Assembly: GCF_014696615.1 (NCBI RefSeq)
Contig: NZ_JACJQJ010000010.1
Coordinates: 62,001-126,000 of the forward strand
Direction of reading: 5' to 3'
Source of the DNA: Nostoc linckia FACHB-104
GTDB taxonomy: Bacteria > Cyanobacteriota > Cyanobacteriia > Cyanobacteriales > Nostocaceae
Length of the DNA: 64,000 bases
Shown: piece by piece, positions 43,609 to 53,566 of the stretch
Layout: the number at the start of each line of letters is the position of its first letter
Numbering within the stretch: position 1 is the stretch's first letter
Translations under genes and position numbers: made by a program
Notes under the pieces: generated by a model
Database searches by the model: none
Told to the model about the DNA's origin: nothing
What the model saw: only the letters and a program-made list of their open reading frames with translations

Positions 43609-43657
43609 AGGGTACAGCAGTGCTGTACCCTCGAATAATTTCCCTGTAATTCAATTT

Positions 43658-44959
43658 CTATGTACGATTATTCCACTGTTGCGCTGCGTCCTCTACAGCT
43701 TTATCTACTGTTTTTTGGTCTAACATTGCTGCTTGCAAGTTCTCATAAATTGCCTTTTGCAATTTGTTAAAATCCTTCATTGTTGGTGTTAATATTTCTG
43801 CTTGTTGTAGTTGTTGAGCGCTGATTACTCTTGCTTTGTCTACTGTTGTTGCACTAGCAGGAACATCTTTAAAGTAACTATCAGAAAGTGATTTTACGGT
43901 AGATGGCAAAACATTAGCCGCTTTAGCAAAAGCTAATTGGTTTTGATCGTTAGTGACAAACAGAGCAAATTTCACAGCACCATCTGCGTACTTGCTATCT
44001 TTAGGGATCACTAAGTTCATGACAGCAACATTCTTTTTACCAGTATCACCTGTAATTTGCGGTGCGATCGCAGAAGCTTGAGCAATTTTCGGAGCATTGT
44101 TAGCGATGGTTTTCAGAAATTCTGGGCCTGAAGCTAAAAATGCTGTTTCTCCTGCTTGGTATAAATCTATTGCATGGCGATGTCCTTGAGTTAAAACCTC
44201 TTTTGGAAGTAATCCTTTTTTGTATAAATCTACCCAATACTGAAAAGCTGCTTTGCCTTGCGGTGAGTTAAAAGCTGCTTTACCTTCGGAATCTACTAAG
44301 GTGACTCCCATTTGCACAAATGATTCCAAAACTTCTCCGGAATCTTGCGGAACAAAAGTTACAAAAAATGCATATTTCCCTGTTTTATCTTTAATTTGTT
44401 GTGCTACTTGCCCTAATTCTGCGTAAGTATTCGGTGTTTTGTTGATACCTGCCTGTTTTAATAAATCAGTGTTATAAATAGTTAGCCGGGTAGTGAGGTA
44501 CCAGGGAATACCAAAACTCTTACCATTTAGTGTGCTAGCTTTCCAAATATTTGGTAGATAGGAGGAACGTACTTCATTTGGGACTTTCGTATCTAAATCT
44601 AACCAGGCATTTCGTCCTGCAAGTTGAGATGCGAAATCCGGATTGAGGTTCACAACATCAGGTGGCGTTTTTGCTGAGACAGCTGTTAAGATTTTGTTCT
44701 CCATTGCTGCCCAAGGTATATCGACCCAGTTAATCTTTATACCTTTGTTTTGTGATTCAAAAGATGCAATCAGGTTCTGAAAGTAACTATTAAATTGAGG
44801 TTGGAGTTGCATTGTCCAAAACTCAATTGTTGTTGCTCGCCCAGAAGCCTGTTCTGTTCGTGTGCCTACATTTCCTGTACTACAACTGACTATCCAGCTA
44901 GTCAATAAACCGAGCAGTACAAACACAGTCAATCGTCTGAATTTTGAAGTTTTAAACAT
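43658..44959 (-). CDS. Sugar-type ABC transporter substrate-binding lipoprotein
   Basis: 433 residues of the family 1 solute-binding type. The N-terminus LLTSWIVSC is a lipobox with the acylated cysteine at residue 26. Features include IEFWTMQLQPQFNSYFQNLI, PDVVNLNPDFASQLA, LTTRLTIYNTDLLKQAG and YADGAVKFALFVTNDQNQLA. It probably captures an oligosaccharide or glycerol-phosphate-type ligand in the periplasm. The matching permeases and ATPase are not beside it, so it must use a transporter encoded elsewhere. Confidence 0.92.
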   Translation of the reverse strand: MFKTSKFRRLTVFVLLGLLTSWIVSCSTGNVGTRTEQASGRATTIEFWTMQLQPQFNSYFQNLIASFESQNKGIKINWVDIPWAAMENKILTAVSAKTPPDVVNLNPDFASQLAGRNAWLDLDTKVPNEVRSSYLPNIWKASTLNGKSFGIPWYLTTRLTIYNTDLLKQAGINKTPNTYAELGQVAQQIKDKTGKYAFFVTFVPQDSGEVLESFVQMGVTLVDSEGKAAFNSPQGKAAFQYWVDLYKKGLLPKEVLTQGHRHAIDLYQAGETAFLASGPEFLKTIANNAPKIAQASAIAPQITGDTGKKNVAVMNLVIPKDSKYADGAVKFALFVTNDQNQLAFAKAANVLPSTVKSLSDSYFKDVPASATTVDKARVISAQQLQQAEILTPTMKDFNKLQKAIYENLQAAMLDQKTVDKAVEDAAQQWNNRT

Positions 44960-45100
44960 TTTACTAGTATATTTACGCTTGCTCTGAGTGAAAAGCTTAT
45001 GCAGAATTGTCGAGATTATAGGCTAAATCAATTACCTAGTACCAAGAACGTTTTTTAGCATCATTTAACTTATCAATTTAGCAGTGCAACGGGCATCAAA

Positions 45101-46207
45101 GTGGTGAAAAGCTTCAATAGTCTGTTTAGCAAATCTAATAAAGGGGTCGGTATTGAACTAGCACCAGAAAGGGTGAATATAGTTCAATTACGCAAACAAC
45201 GTCAAGGCTTAAAAGTAGAAGCCTTAACATCAATACCAGTTCCCGAAGGTGTAATGATGGACGGTCAAATCGCTGATGCGCCAGCGATGGCACAGTTAAT
45301 CCAACAGGGTCTGGCTGAAAGCAAAATTAAAGCTTCTCGGGTTGCTACTGGTGTAACAGGACGAGATTCAATCGTACGTTTAATACCTGTACCAGCAGAG
45401 TTAGATGATAAAGAACTGCGAGAAATGGTGCTAAACCATGAAGCAGCTTTGTATTTACCCTATCCGCGTGAAGAAGCTGATGTGGATTATCAAAAACTTG
45501 GGTACTTTGTAGATGAAGATGGTATTGAAAAAGTACAAGTACTTTTAGTAGCTACACGTAAGGAGGTAACGGAATCATATATTAATACATTTGAGCAGGC
45601 AGGATTGCAAATCGATGTTTTAGAAATAAACAGTTTTGCAATGATTCGGACAATCCGCGATCAACTGCGGCAATTCAGCCCCCAAGAAGCAGCAGTATTA
45701 GTTGATATCGAATTTGACAGTTCCGAAATTGCCATTATTGTCAACGGAGTACCGCAATTTTCACGCACTGTGCCTATCGGTACTTATCAAATGCAATATG
45801 CCCTCTCAAAGGCTATGAGTTTACCTGCAAGCCGAGATATGGAAATGTTGTATGGCATGACAATTATGGCAACGAACGTCGATGGCGGCAAAACTGGGCT
45901 AACCGATATTAATCCGGGTATGGCAGCTTTATTAAGAGTTTTAGGGGAACTCACCGATGAACTGCGTCGTTCCATCGATTTTTACCTGAATCAAAGTGAA
46001 AATCTGGAGGTAGCGCAAATTTTTCTAGCTGGCCCAGGTGGTGGCTTGCAACAGCTAGATGAGTTTTTCACCCAAAGATTAAGCTTACCAACTGCCCAAA
46101 TCGATCCGATAACATCTTTGTCCTTAGAAGTTAGTGAGGAAAAATACCCTGTAGTACAACGCGCTGGTTTAGCGACAGTAATGGGTTTAGGAATGCGGGA
46201 GGTATAA
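45101..46207 (+). CDS. pilM: Type IV pilus assembly protein PilM
   Basis: 368 residues, actin-like fold: GVGIELAPERVNIVQLRKQR, VATGVTGRDSIVRLIPVPAE, AAVLVDIEFDSSEIAIIVNG and IFLAGPGGGLQQLDEFF. PilM forms a cytoplasmic ring that binds the N-terminus of PilN. The start is GTG; GTG codons at 45101 and 45104 are both possible. First gene of a pilM-N-O-Q run with tight spacing (4 bases to pilN). Confidence 0.96.
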   Translation: MVKSFNSLFSKSNKGVGIELAPERVNIVQLRKQRQGLKVEALTSIPVPEGVMMDGQIADAPAMAQLIQQGLAESKIKASRVATGVTGRDSIVRLIPVPAELDDKELREMVLNHEAALYLPYPREEADVDYQKLGYFVDEDGIEKVQVLLVATRKEVTESYINTFEQAGLQIDVLEINSFAMIRTIRDQLRQFSPQEAAVLVDIEFDSSEIAIIVNGVPQFSRTVPIGTYQMQYALSKAMSLPASRDMEMLYGMTIMATNVDGGKTGLTDINPGMAALLRVLGELTDELRRSIDFYLNQSENLEVAQIFLAGPGGGLQQLDEFFTQRLSLPTAQIDPITSLSLEVSEEKYPVVQRAGLATVMGLGMREV

Positions 46208-46211
46208 CAGA

Positions 46212-47000
46212 ATGTACAGTTTGGATATTAACTTTCTTAAGGACCGTCCAAATTACCAAAATACGGCTACTAAAAAAACAGGAGTCAAAATTCGGCTGCC
46301 TGTTGGCAACATGACACCATTATATATAGGAGCAGCCCTAGGCATTTGCTTACCCACCGTTTTAGGAGGCGCGTGGTGGTGGTTGCAAGCCAAAAACGTT
46401 GAATTAGAGCAAAATTTAGCACAACTAGATCAAGAAAGCAAGAGGTTAGATACAGAACTAGTAAGTATTAACAAAATTAAAGAAGAGACAACCAAAATTA
46501 AAGGCGAGACGCAAGGTTTAGTCACAGTTTTTGACCAAATTCGTCCTTGGTCAGCCATGTTACAAGATTTGCGCGAACGTATACCCGCAAACGTACAAAT
46601 TGAGGACATCAAGCAAACCCCACCCATTCGTCCAGTACAGGGGCAAGCAGGAGCAACGACTCCTGGAAACCCCGCCGGAGGAATAGAGATTAACGGCATG
46701 GCTCGTTCTTTTAACGATGTCAACGACTTTTTGCTAACTCTGCAACAGTCTAGCTTTTTAAAGGCCTCAGAAAGCAAAATTAAGACCGCTGAGTTAGTCA
46801 ATGCACCTTCTGCAGCATCAGATGCTACTGATAGCAATGGTGTCAAAATTCCCCCACCTCAAGTAGTCAAATACACTATTCAATCAAGTCTGAGCGATGT
46901 TCCAGCTTCTGAGTTAATCCGGGAGTTAGAGCAAAAAGGCACAGTGGGACTAGTAACTCGAATTCGCAGTATCCAAAAAACAGGAGTCATTACAAAATGA
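46212..47000 (+). CDS. pilN: Type IV pilus assembly protein PilN
   Basis: 262 residues. The N-terminal MYSLDINFLKDRPNYQ is the PilM-binding motif (INFLxxR type). One membrane span near 36-58 (LYIGAALGICLPTVLGGAWWW) is followed by a coiled coil and a periplasmic ferredoxin-like fold (PWSAMLQDLRERIPANVQIE, GIEINGMARSFNDVNDFLLT). It pairs with PilO in the inner-membrane alignment complex. GGAGGT lies at the end of pilM just upstream; the stop overlaps pilO's start by four bases. Confidence 0.95.
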   Translation: MYSLDINFLKDRPNYQNTATKKTGVKIRLPVGNMTPLYIGAALGICLPTVLGGAWWWLQAKNVELEQNLAQLDQESKRLDTELVSINKIKEETTKIKGETQGLVTVFDQIRPWSAMLQDLRERIPANVQIEDIKQTPPIRPVQGQAGATTPGNPAGGIEINGMARSFNDVNDFLLTLQQSSFLKASESKIKTAELVNAPSAASDATDSNGVKIPPPQVVKYTIQSSLSDVPASELIRELEQKGTVGLVTRIRSIQKTGVITK

Positions 47001-47767
47001 CGCTTAGTGATGATTTGAATTTTGCAGAACAAAACGGAGAGTTTGCTCTAGAATCCCCAGCCTCTCCCGTTTTGTTTGGAATTAGCTTTACACCCAAAAT
47101 CATTGGGATTTTGGTTGGTTCTGTAGGAGTTTTGGGTGCGTTGTATATAGCCTTCAACCTGTTAATGCCAGCGTGGGAAAGCTATCAACAGCAGCAAACA
47201 AAAGTTAACGAATTACAAGGACAAGTCGATCAAAAGAAAGCTAGTGTCAAAAAGATTGACCAAATAAAACAAGAGCTAGAGCAAGCAAAACAGCAACAAA
47301 TTCAGGTTTTAAGTTTGTTTTCTAACGAAAAAACATTGGATACATTGTTACTGGATATGAATCGCTTGATTGAAACTGGTAACGCTCAAATTCTTGGTAA
47401 TCCAGTTAAAGCTCAACTGAAAAAATTTGTGCCCGTTACACAACAACCAGAACCAATTACTGATGGTAGTTTAGGGCTACAGGCGGATGGCAAGCTAAAA
47501 CGCAGCGTTATCCAAGTGGAAATTGTGGGTACTTATGAACAAACGCAATCGATTCTTCGTAACATTGAGCGTTTACAGCCTTTGTTAATATTCAAAGATT
47601 ATCAATCCATATTGATTCCACCGCCTAAAGCTTCATCAGAAAAAGGAGCTCCCATACTCAAACGCGGGCCAGCATCAATTACTACTACTTTCCAGCTACA
47701 AGCATTGATGCCACTTACTCCCGAAGAAAGAGCAATGGCTGCTGCGAAAGCTGCTCCTAAGAAGTAA
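46997..47767 (+). CDS. pilO: Type IV pilus assembly protein PilO
   Basis: 256 residues: a membrane span near 34-56 (IIGILVGSVGVLGALYIAF), a coiled coil (QQTKVNELQGQVDQKKASVK) and a periplasmic domain (IQVEIVGTYEQTQSILRNIERLQPLLIFKDY). The ATGA overlap with pilN implies translational coupling. No pilP follows; cyanobacterial pil clusters characteristically lack it. Confidence 0.94.
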   Translation: MTLSDDLNFAEQNGEFALESPASPVLFGISFTPKIIGILVGSVGVLGALYIAFNLLMPAWESYQQQQTKVNELQGQVDQKKASVKKIDQIKQELEQAKQQQIQVLSLFSNEKTLDTLLLDMNRLIETGNAQILGNPVKAQLKKFVPVTQQPEPITDGSLGLQADGKLKRSVIQVEIVGTYEQTQSILRNIERLQPLLIFKDYQSILIPPPKASSEKGAPILKRGPASITTTFQLQALMPLTPEERAMAAAKAAPKK

Positions 47768-47990
47768 TAGCAAAGAGTACTGGACTAAGAAAATGGGATT
47801 GGGGTATCAAGACAACAACCACTATAGATGTTCAATATAGAGGTGCATAGTTAAAGTTATCTCCAGAGACTAAATTCTTGTCAAACTTAGTTTTAAGTCT
47901 ACCTGAGTAGGCTTGAGCTAATAGCTTCAGTACTGAAGTTCCGATCAAAAATTATTTGTCAACAAGGTTTTATCAGGTGAGGAATGAACT

Positions 47991-50435
47991 GTGAAACAGC
48001 TTCACGGTAATAGTTTATTATTAGGTACTGCTGCTTTTATCTTTCTAGCAGCTCAACCGGTTTGGGCAGATACTACCCAAATTACTGACGTACAGCTAAG
48101 TCAAGTTGATGGTGGAATTAGTCTTATTTTGAAAACTTCCTCTGGCTCACGTCCACAAGTTTTTACAACTAAAAGAGGAAAAGCCTTAGTTACAGATATT
48201 ATTAATACTCAACTACGTTTACCACAAGGCAATAATTTCCGCCAAGACAACCCCGCTTCAGGAATTGCCTCAGTCGAAATTGTTCAGCTAGATGCTAACA
48301 GCATCCGGGTGGTGGTAACTGGAAGCAACAACGCCCCTAGTAGTCAACCTGTAGGGAGAAAAGACAATCGTATTACCTTAGGCTTTACACCATCTGGAGA
48401 TACTACAGCATCAACACCCATACCAACAACACCAGCACCAATACCAACAACACCTACACCGCCATCTAATCCTGCTGCGCCCCAAGTAGGGAAACAACCG
48501 GATGTTTTAGTCCCCAACCCGGAAATCACTATTGATGGCAAGCCTGCACAACCAGCAGGCCCAGGTCAACCTCCGAATCAGGGGCCTCCTTTCTTACCTA
48601 GAGCCGTTGCCCCACCAGTAGGGGATATTGCTATCTCCAATATTGATGCTTCTCCAGTGAATATTGATTTAGGTACTCAGGAACGCGTGCCGAGGTTAGT
48701 ACTGCGAGATGCTCCTGTGCGTGAAGTTTTATCACTACTATCTCGTGCGGCTGGACTGAATTTAGCTTATGTAGGAGGAGCCGCAAGTGGGGGAGCATCT
48801 TCTGGTGGTCAAGCAAGTGCTGCGGCTGGCGGACAAACAATCTCTTTAGATATAGAAAACGAACCAGTACAAGATGTCTTTAACTATGTCTTGCGTTTGA
48901 GTGGTTTAGAGGCTAATCGTAATGGGCGCACGATTTTTGTTGGGCCTAAACTTCCCAACTCTACCCGTGATACTGTGATGCGAAACGTGCGACTCAATCA
49001 GGTAACAGTGGGAGTCGCCCTTAACTTTTTAGTAGGTTTAGGTGCAGAAAGTGCCATTAGCCGTGAACGACTTGTTACTAGCGTGAGTGCTGTTCCTGTG
49101 GGTAATTCCACCGCCGCAGTTACCCAAACTCAAACAACTACAGAAACTAAACTAGAAACCCAACGGGTTGATTTTAAAGACTCTAACCCATTACTTAGAG
49201 GTTTACAGGCATTAGGAGATGAGCGTACAAATTCTGTTACCTTGATTGGGCCTGCTAGATTAATTGATATGGCTATGGCTCAATTGACTCAGCTTGATAT
49301 TCGTCGTCGTCAAGTGGTAGTCAATGTCAAAATTATTGATGTTAACCTCACGGGAACCCAGGATTACAATACTAGTTTCTCGTTTGGTGTGGGGAATAAC
49401 TTTTTTGCTGTTGATAATGGTGCAGCATCTCTCAATTTTGGTGGTTCTAGGCCTGCTACTGCTTCTGAATCTGCAAATAGCGTGACTGATACACCAGTGA
49501 TTACTAATCCTATTACAGGATCGCCTTTCTTTGATCCAAACAGCAGTGTCAGTATTCCAGGAACTACCCCAGGTACGATCATAGTCAATCCAGATGGTAC
49601 AACCACTAGAAGCCAAAATTCAGGCAGTGGAAATTTCTATCAACCTGTTTCTCCTAGTAATAACAATCCTTTACAACCTGGTTTTTCTCAGATTACTCCG
49701 GCAACGGATAACATAGTTACAAGAAATGCTGATGGTACAACCAGCGTGACACAAGGTACTCTAGGTACAGCTACGGCATCTTTGCCCTCTTTATATCAAT
49801 TCCCCAAACGGTTACTAGCTAGTTTGCAAGCCCAGGTAACAAATGGCAATGCCAAGATTTTGACTGACCCAACTTTGATTGTGCAAGAAGGTCAGCAGGC
49901 TCTTGTTAACCTGACTCAGGAAGTGGTAGGGAACATTACTCTACAAACAACAGATACTGCTGGTGGCTCTAGAACAGAGAGACAAATTGATAAACAAAAA
50001 GTTGGCTTAACCCTGAATGTGAAAATTGAACGGATTGATGACAATGGTTTTGTTTCTTTATCAGTTGCTCCCACTGTCAGCGCACCTACAGCATCACAAA
50101 ATACAGGAAATGGTCAAATCGTTTTAGTATCTGAACGCTCTCTGACTTCTGGGATGATTCGCCTACGAGATGGTCAGACGTTGATTCTCTCAGGTATTAT
50201 TCAAGACCAAGACCGGACAACAGTCTCTAAGATTCCTATTTTGGGTGATATTCCCTTAATTGGTTCGCTATTTAGAAGTACCAACAGAAGCAATGAACGG
50301 AGAGAGGTGGTTGTCTTGCTTACACCTCAAATTATGGATGATTCAGAGCGCTCGTCTTACGGCTATAACTATAATCCCAGCCCAGAAGTACGGCAAATGT
50401 TAGAGCGTCGGGGTTGGAAACCTTCAGGTCAATAA
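47991..50435 (+). CDS. pilQ: Type IV pilus secretin PilQ
   Basis: 814 residues from GTG 47991 (TGAGG eight bases upstream). A signal peptide (about 1-26, ending QPVWA) is followed by an AMIN domain (ITDVQLSQVDGGISLILKTS) that binds peptidoglycan. Then come a Pro/Thr linker, secretin N-domains (LVLRDAPVREVLSLLSRAAG; MRNVRLNQVTVGVALNFLVG) and the secretin barrel (VNVKIIDVNL, ILTDPTLIVQEGQQALVNLT, DRTTVSKIPILGDIPLIGSL). It forms the outer-membrane pore for pili and DNA uptake. Separated from pilO by 223 bp, which may hold its own promoter. Confidence 0.96.
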   Translation: MKQLHGNSLLLGTAAFIFLAAQPVWADTTQITDVQLSQVDGGISLILKTSSGSRPQVFTTKRGKALVTDIINTQLRLPQGNNFRQDNPASGIASVEIVQLDANSIRVVVTGSNNAPSSQPVGRKDNRITLGFTPSGDTTASTPIPTTPAPIPTTPTPPSNPAAPQVGKQPDVLVPNPEITIDGKPAQPAGPGQPPNQGPPFLPRAVAPPVGDIAISNIDASPVNIDLGTQERVPRLVLRDAPVREVLSLLSRAAGLNLAYVGGAASGGASSGGQASAAAGGQTISLDIENEPVQDVFNYVLRLSGLEANRNGRTIFVGPKLPNSTRDTVMRNVRLNQVTVGVALNFLVGLGAESAISRERLVTSVSAVPVGNSTAAVTQTQTTTETKLETQRVDFKDSNPLLRGLQALGDERTNSVTLIGPARLIDMAMAQLTQLDIRRRQVVVNVKIIDVNLTGTQDYNTSFSFGVGNNFFAVDNGAASLNFGGSRPATASESANSVTDTPVITNPITGSPFFDPNSSVSIPGTTPGTIIVNPDGTTTRSQNSGSGNFYQPVSPSNNNPLQPGFSQITPATDNIVTRNADGTTSVTQGTLGTATASLPSLYQFPKRLLASLQAQVTNGNAKILTDPTLIVQEGQQALVNLTQEVVGNITLQTTDTAGGSRTERQIDKQKVGLTLNVKIERIDDNGFVSLSVAPTVSAPTASQNTGNGQIVLVSERSLTSGMIRLRDGQTLILSGIIQDQDRTTVSKIPILGDIPLIGSLFRSTNRSNERREVVVLLTPQIMDDSERSSYGYNYNPSPEVRQMLERRGWKPSGQ

Positions 50436-50457
50436 TCACAATGAAGGCTCTCACATC

Positions 50458-50494
50458 TTTGGAAAGGGCGCAACAATGTTATGCTCTTTCCAAA
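50458..50494 (+). other. Hairpin downstream of pilQ
   Basis: TTTGGAAAGGGC and GCTCTTTCCAAA pair (one G-U) around a 13-base loop, 22 bases after the pilQ stop. Without a U-run; perhaps a processing or protective stem. Confidence 0.45.
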
Positions 50495-50635
50495 TGCCAT
50501 AGTAATTCTATCTGTAGACACAGGTAATTAAAAATCAAAAATGTTGATATTAAAAGAGGGATTTCCCAAGCAAGGACAATGGGTGTAATTTTAATTCCCA
50601 TGTCAACGAAAAACCTCAATAAAAGAGTACGGTAA

Positions 50636-51079
50636 ATGACAACCTCTACCGACAAAAATCAACATATTTATCAACTGCGAGAACTCATTAAAGATATTGG
50701 TTGTAGTATGTTAACTACAGTCGATGAGGATGGTAGCTTGCACAGTCGTCCTATGGACAAGAGTAGCGATATTCAGCCTGATGGAACACTGTGGTTTTTT
50801 ACCAATGCTAGTTCCCATAAAGTATTTGAAATTGAGCATCGTCAGCAAGTCAATCTCAGTTTCTCCTCGCCTAACCAAAAGCGATATGTTTCAGTATCAG
50901 GTAGCGCAGAATTAGTCAACGATCGCAACAAGATGCAAGAACTATGGAAGCCAGAACTCGAAGCTTGGTTTCCCCAAGGATTAAATGAACCCGATATCGC
51001 TTTGTTGAAGGTGCAGATTAATAAGGTTGATTATTGGGATAGTCAAGCTAATTTTGCAGCACAAACTATCAATTTGTAA
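50636..51079 (+). CDS. Pyridoxamine 5'-phosphate oxidase-like FMN-binding split-barrel protein
   Basis: 147 residues. IGCSMLTTVDEDGSLHSRPM, GTLWFFTNASSHKVFEIEHR, VNLSFSSPNQKRYVSVSGSA and LLKVQINKVDYWD match the general stress protein 26 type of PPOX-fold proteins, which bind FMN or F420 and act in redox stress. True PdxH residues are not evident. Monocistronic with a strong terminator after it. Confidence 0.9.
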   Translation: MTTSTDKNQHIYQLRELIKDIGCSMLTTVDEDGSLHSRPMDKSSDIQPDGTLWFFTNASSHKVFEIEHRQQVNLSFSSPNQKRYVSVSGSAELVNDRNKMQELWKPELEAWFPQGLNEPDIALLKVQINKVDYWDSQANFAAQTINL

Positions 51080-51114
51080 GCTGTTTTATAAGACAATTGT
51101 TTTGTTACAATGGT

Positions 51115-51160
51115 AAAAGGTAAATGGGAAGATGGAAAACTTTTACCATTTACCTTTTTT
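51115..51160 (+). terminator. Rho-independent terminator after the PPOX-fold gene
   Basis: AAAAGGTAAATGG and CCATTTACCTTTT form a perfect 13-bp stem around an 18-base loop and are followed by a T-run to 51160. It lies 36 bases past the stop at 51079. Confidence 0.8.
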
Positions 51161-51560
51161 ATAAATAATATTTAAATGATTTTATAGAAATAATTAAATA
51201 AGCTATTACGTATTTAAATCGCATGATTTGGGAGACATATCCTGTCTACTCCACAAATTTTATAGTTAATATATGTAACCTAGAAATACAGTAGATGCAA
51301 GTTGGTGAGGTATAGATAATTTTAAGGGCAAGGCACTGCCCCTACCCATCTGTCACATTCTTTTTTCAAATTGGGATAACCCTGATCATAATTCATGGTG
51401 TAAATCAGCCATTTTAAATCCATGAAATGCTTAGGCTGTTTTAATTTTTAATTTTTAGTTACGCGCAGTGGTACTGGTTTCGCCCTTTCCTTTTGTCCTT
51501 AACCGACAAGTATTGGGGTAGTATGTTGACAACTCAGTGTTAAGGATCGTATCTTAATAT
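51161..51560. other. Intergenic region with repeat fragments
   Basis: Contains repeat E, copy 2, inverted (51321-51374: AAGGGCAAGGCACTGCCCCT then TGTCACATTCTTTTTTCAAA). A fragment of repeat D lies at 51484-51518 (TTGTCCTTAACCGACAAGTA). No gene. The promoter of the TetR gene is expected at the right end. Confidence 0.6.
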
Positions 51561-51580
51561 ATAACGAGCGTTCGATATAA
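51561..51580. promoter_or_regulatory. Putative TetR operator, site 1
   Basis: ATAACGAGCGTTCGATAT is an imperfect palindrome (14 of 18 positions symmetric) ending 14 bases before the TetR ATG. The same motif, ATAACGAATGTTCGATAT, recurs at 53567-53584 within the exporter cluster. Position and symmetry suggest autorepression. Confidence 0.65.
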
Positions 51581-51591
51581 AAAGGTCAATT

Positions 51592-52167
51592 ATGCCCAAG
51601 ATTGTTGATCATGAACAATACCGCAAGGAACTGCTCGGCAAGTGCTTCGATTTATTTGCCCAAAAAGGTTACAGCGCCATCACCATGAGGCAGATTGCTC
51701 AAGGTTTAAAGGTTTCTACTGGGACACTGTATCACTATTTTCCCAGTAAACAAGCTTTATTTGAGCAATTACTAGAAGAGATTTGTCACCAAGATGTGAC
51801 GATAGCATTAGCAGATTTAGGGGGAAAGAAGCCGATACCAGAGGCAATGGAGGTATTAGCAAGATATTTAGTAAAAAGCGAAGATTATTTTATTAAGTGG
51901 ACTTATATCTGGGTTGATTTTTGTCAGCATCAAGACTCGAAAACAATTCAAAGTAGTGGTGTATTAAAACGTACTAATCAACGATATCAACAAGCAGTTT
52001 ATGAGTTTTTAGGTATTGAAGATCCAGTTTTAGCTTCCTTTGTATTGAGTTTTGTCAATGGCTTAATTTTGGAAAAATTATGGGGTGATGAAACAATTGA
52101 TTTTCACGAACAATGTGCATTGTTGGGCAAAATGCTGATGGGATATTTGGTGGTTGGGAATGGGTAA
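51592..52167 (+). CDS. TetR/AcrR-family transcriptional regulator
   Basis: 191 residues. The N-terminal HTH is classic (residues 23-57: YSAITMRQIAQGLKVSTGTL then YHYFPSKQALFEQLL). The C-terminal ligand domain is divergent as usual (YFIKWTYIWVDFCQHQDSKT, FVLSFVNGLILEKLWGDE). It is immediately upstream of the DevB-DevC-DevA exporter genes on the same strand and probably represses itself and the exporter through the repeated palindrome. Confidence 0.95.
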   Translation: MPKIVDHEQYRKELLGKCFDLFAQKGYSAITMRQIAQGLKVSTGTLYHYFPSKQALFEQLLEEICHQDVTIALADLGGKKPIPEAMEVLARYLVKSEDYFIKWTYIWVDFCQHQDSKTIQSSGVLKRTNQRYQQAVYEFLGIEDPVLASFVLSFVNGLILEKLWGDETIDFHEQCALLGKMLMGYLVVGNG

Positions 52168-52192
52168 TGGGGAATGGGTAATGGGTAATTGG
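52157..52192. repeat. STRR of GGGTAATGGGGAAT type
   Basis: Four to five heptanucleotide units overlapping the end of the TetR gene and filling the gap to the membrane fusion protein gene; the regulator's C-terminal codons are part of the repeat. Confidence 0.8.
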
Positions 52193-52257
52193 GAAGAATA
52201 TTTATATCTCGCGCATACAAATTTCTGCAAAATCTAAAATTCAAAATCTAAAATGGT

Positions 52258-53547
52258 ATGAGTGATAGGCTGTTATTAAAACCAAAAAATCAAGGGGTAA
52301 TTGCATTAGTAATTGCGGCTACTGCGATGACAGGAACAATTGCTGTTTATGCTGTTTCTCAATTTGGACAGTTCGGTAAAACAGCTTCATCGGAAACGGT
52401 TCCAACTGCGCCAGTTGTGCAGAAAGTAACTGCTTTAGGGAGGCTACAACCAGAAGCCGAAGTAATTAAGTTATCTGCACCGCTAGCTTTAGATGGCGAT
52501 CGCATTGCCCAAATTTTGGTTCAGGAAGGCGATCGCGTGAAAGCTGGGCAAGTTGTAGCAATTTTAGATTCACGCGATCGCTTGCAAACTGCGGTACTAC
52601 AAGCGCAAAAACAAGTGCAAGTCGCTAAAGCTAAACTCGCGCAAGTCAAAGCAGGGGCAAAAACGGGTGAAATTCAGGCGCAGCAAGCCACTGTGGAACG
52701 TTTACAGGCGCAGTCAATTGGCGATCGCCAAAGTCAAGAAGAAGCGATCGCGCGTTTAGAGGCACAATGGCAAGGTGATAGGATCGCCCAAGCAGCGACA
52801 ATTAAAAAACTGACGGCTGAACTCAACAACGCCCAAGCGGAATATCTGCGTTACCAACAATTATATAAAGATGGGGCGATTTCTAATTCTGCATTTGACA
52901 GTAAGCGTTTGAGTGTGGAAACCACCAAACAGCAACTAGATGAAGCCCAAGCTGTTCTCAACCGCATTAATACGACTGCGAAGAGGCAATTAGCAGAAGC
53001 CAAAGTAGGGCTTAACCGCATTAACGCCACGGGTAACAAGCAAATTAGCGAAGCCGAAGCCACACTTAACAGTATTGCCGAAGTCCGCCCTGTGGATGTT
53101 GCCGCAGCCCAAACGGAAGTTGAAAATGCGATCGCATCTCTCAAACGTGCCCAAACTGACTTAACCGCCGCCTACATTAAAGCACCCACAACCGGACAAA
53201 TTCTCAAAATACATTACCGCCCTGGGGAGAAAATCGGGGATTCTGGGATTGCAGACTTTGCCCAAACTGACCAAATGATCACAGTTGCAGAAGTTTATCA
53301 AAGCGATATTAACAAAGTAAAACTGGGGCAACAAGCAGTAATTAGCGGTCAAGCATTTACTGGAGAACTACGCGGTCAGGTTTCCCAGATTGGCTTGCAG
53401 GTAAATCGTCAAAATGTTTTTAGCAACCAACCGGGAGAAAACCTCGATAGTCGAGTGATTGAGGTGAAAATCCGTCTTAACCCTGAAGATAGCAAGCGAG
53501 TTGCAGGTTTGACTAACTTGCAAGTACAAACAGCCATTGAACTATAG
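52258..53547 (+). CDS. DevB-like membrane fusion protein
   Basis: 429 residues. One N-terminal membrane anchor (about 12-33) is followed by a lipoyl half (LSAPLALDGDRIAQILVQEG), a long alpha-hairpin (about 105-290, KAKLAQVKAGAKTGEIQAQQ, AEYLRYQQLYKDGAISNSAF) and a second lipoyl/beta-barrel part (AAYIKAPTTGQILKIHYRPG). It is the periplasmic adaptor of a DevBCA-type tripartite exporter, which in heterocyst formers secretes glycolipids or lipophilic compounds through TolC. This may be a paralogue not devoted to heterocysts, given TetR control. Confidence 0.93.
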   Translation: MSDRLLLKPKNQGVIALVIAATAMTGTIAVYAVSQFGQFGKTASSETVPTAPVVQKVTALGRLQPEAEVIKLSAPLALDGDRIAQILVQEGDRVKAGQVVAILDSRDRLQTAVLQAQKQVQVAKAKLAQVKAGAKTGEIQAQQATVERLQAQSIGDRQSQEEAIARLEAQWQGDRIAQAATIKKLTAELNNAQAEYLRYQQLYKDGAISNSAFDSKRLSVETTKQQLDEAQAVLNRINTTAKRQLAEAKVGLNRINATGNKQISEAEATLNSIAEVRPVDVAAAQTEVENAIASLKRAQTDLTAAYIKAPTTGQILKIHYRPGEKIGDSGIADFAQTDQMITVAEVYQSDINKVKLGQQAVISGQAFTGELRGQVSQIGLQVNRQNVFSNQPGENLDSRVIEVKIRLNPEDSKRVAGLTNLQVQTAIEL

Positions 53548-53566
53548 AGTTTGTTTACCGCAAAGG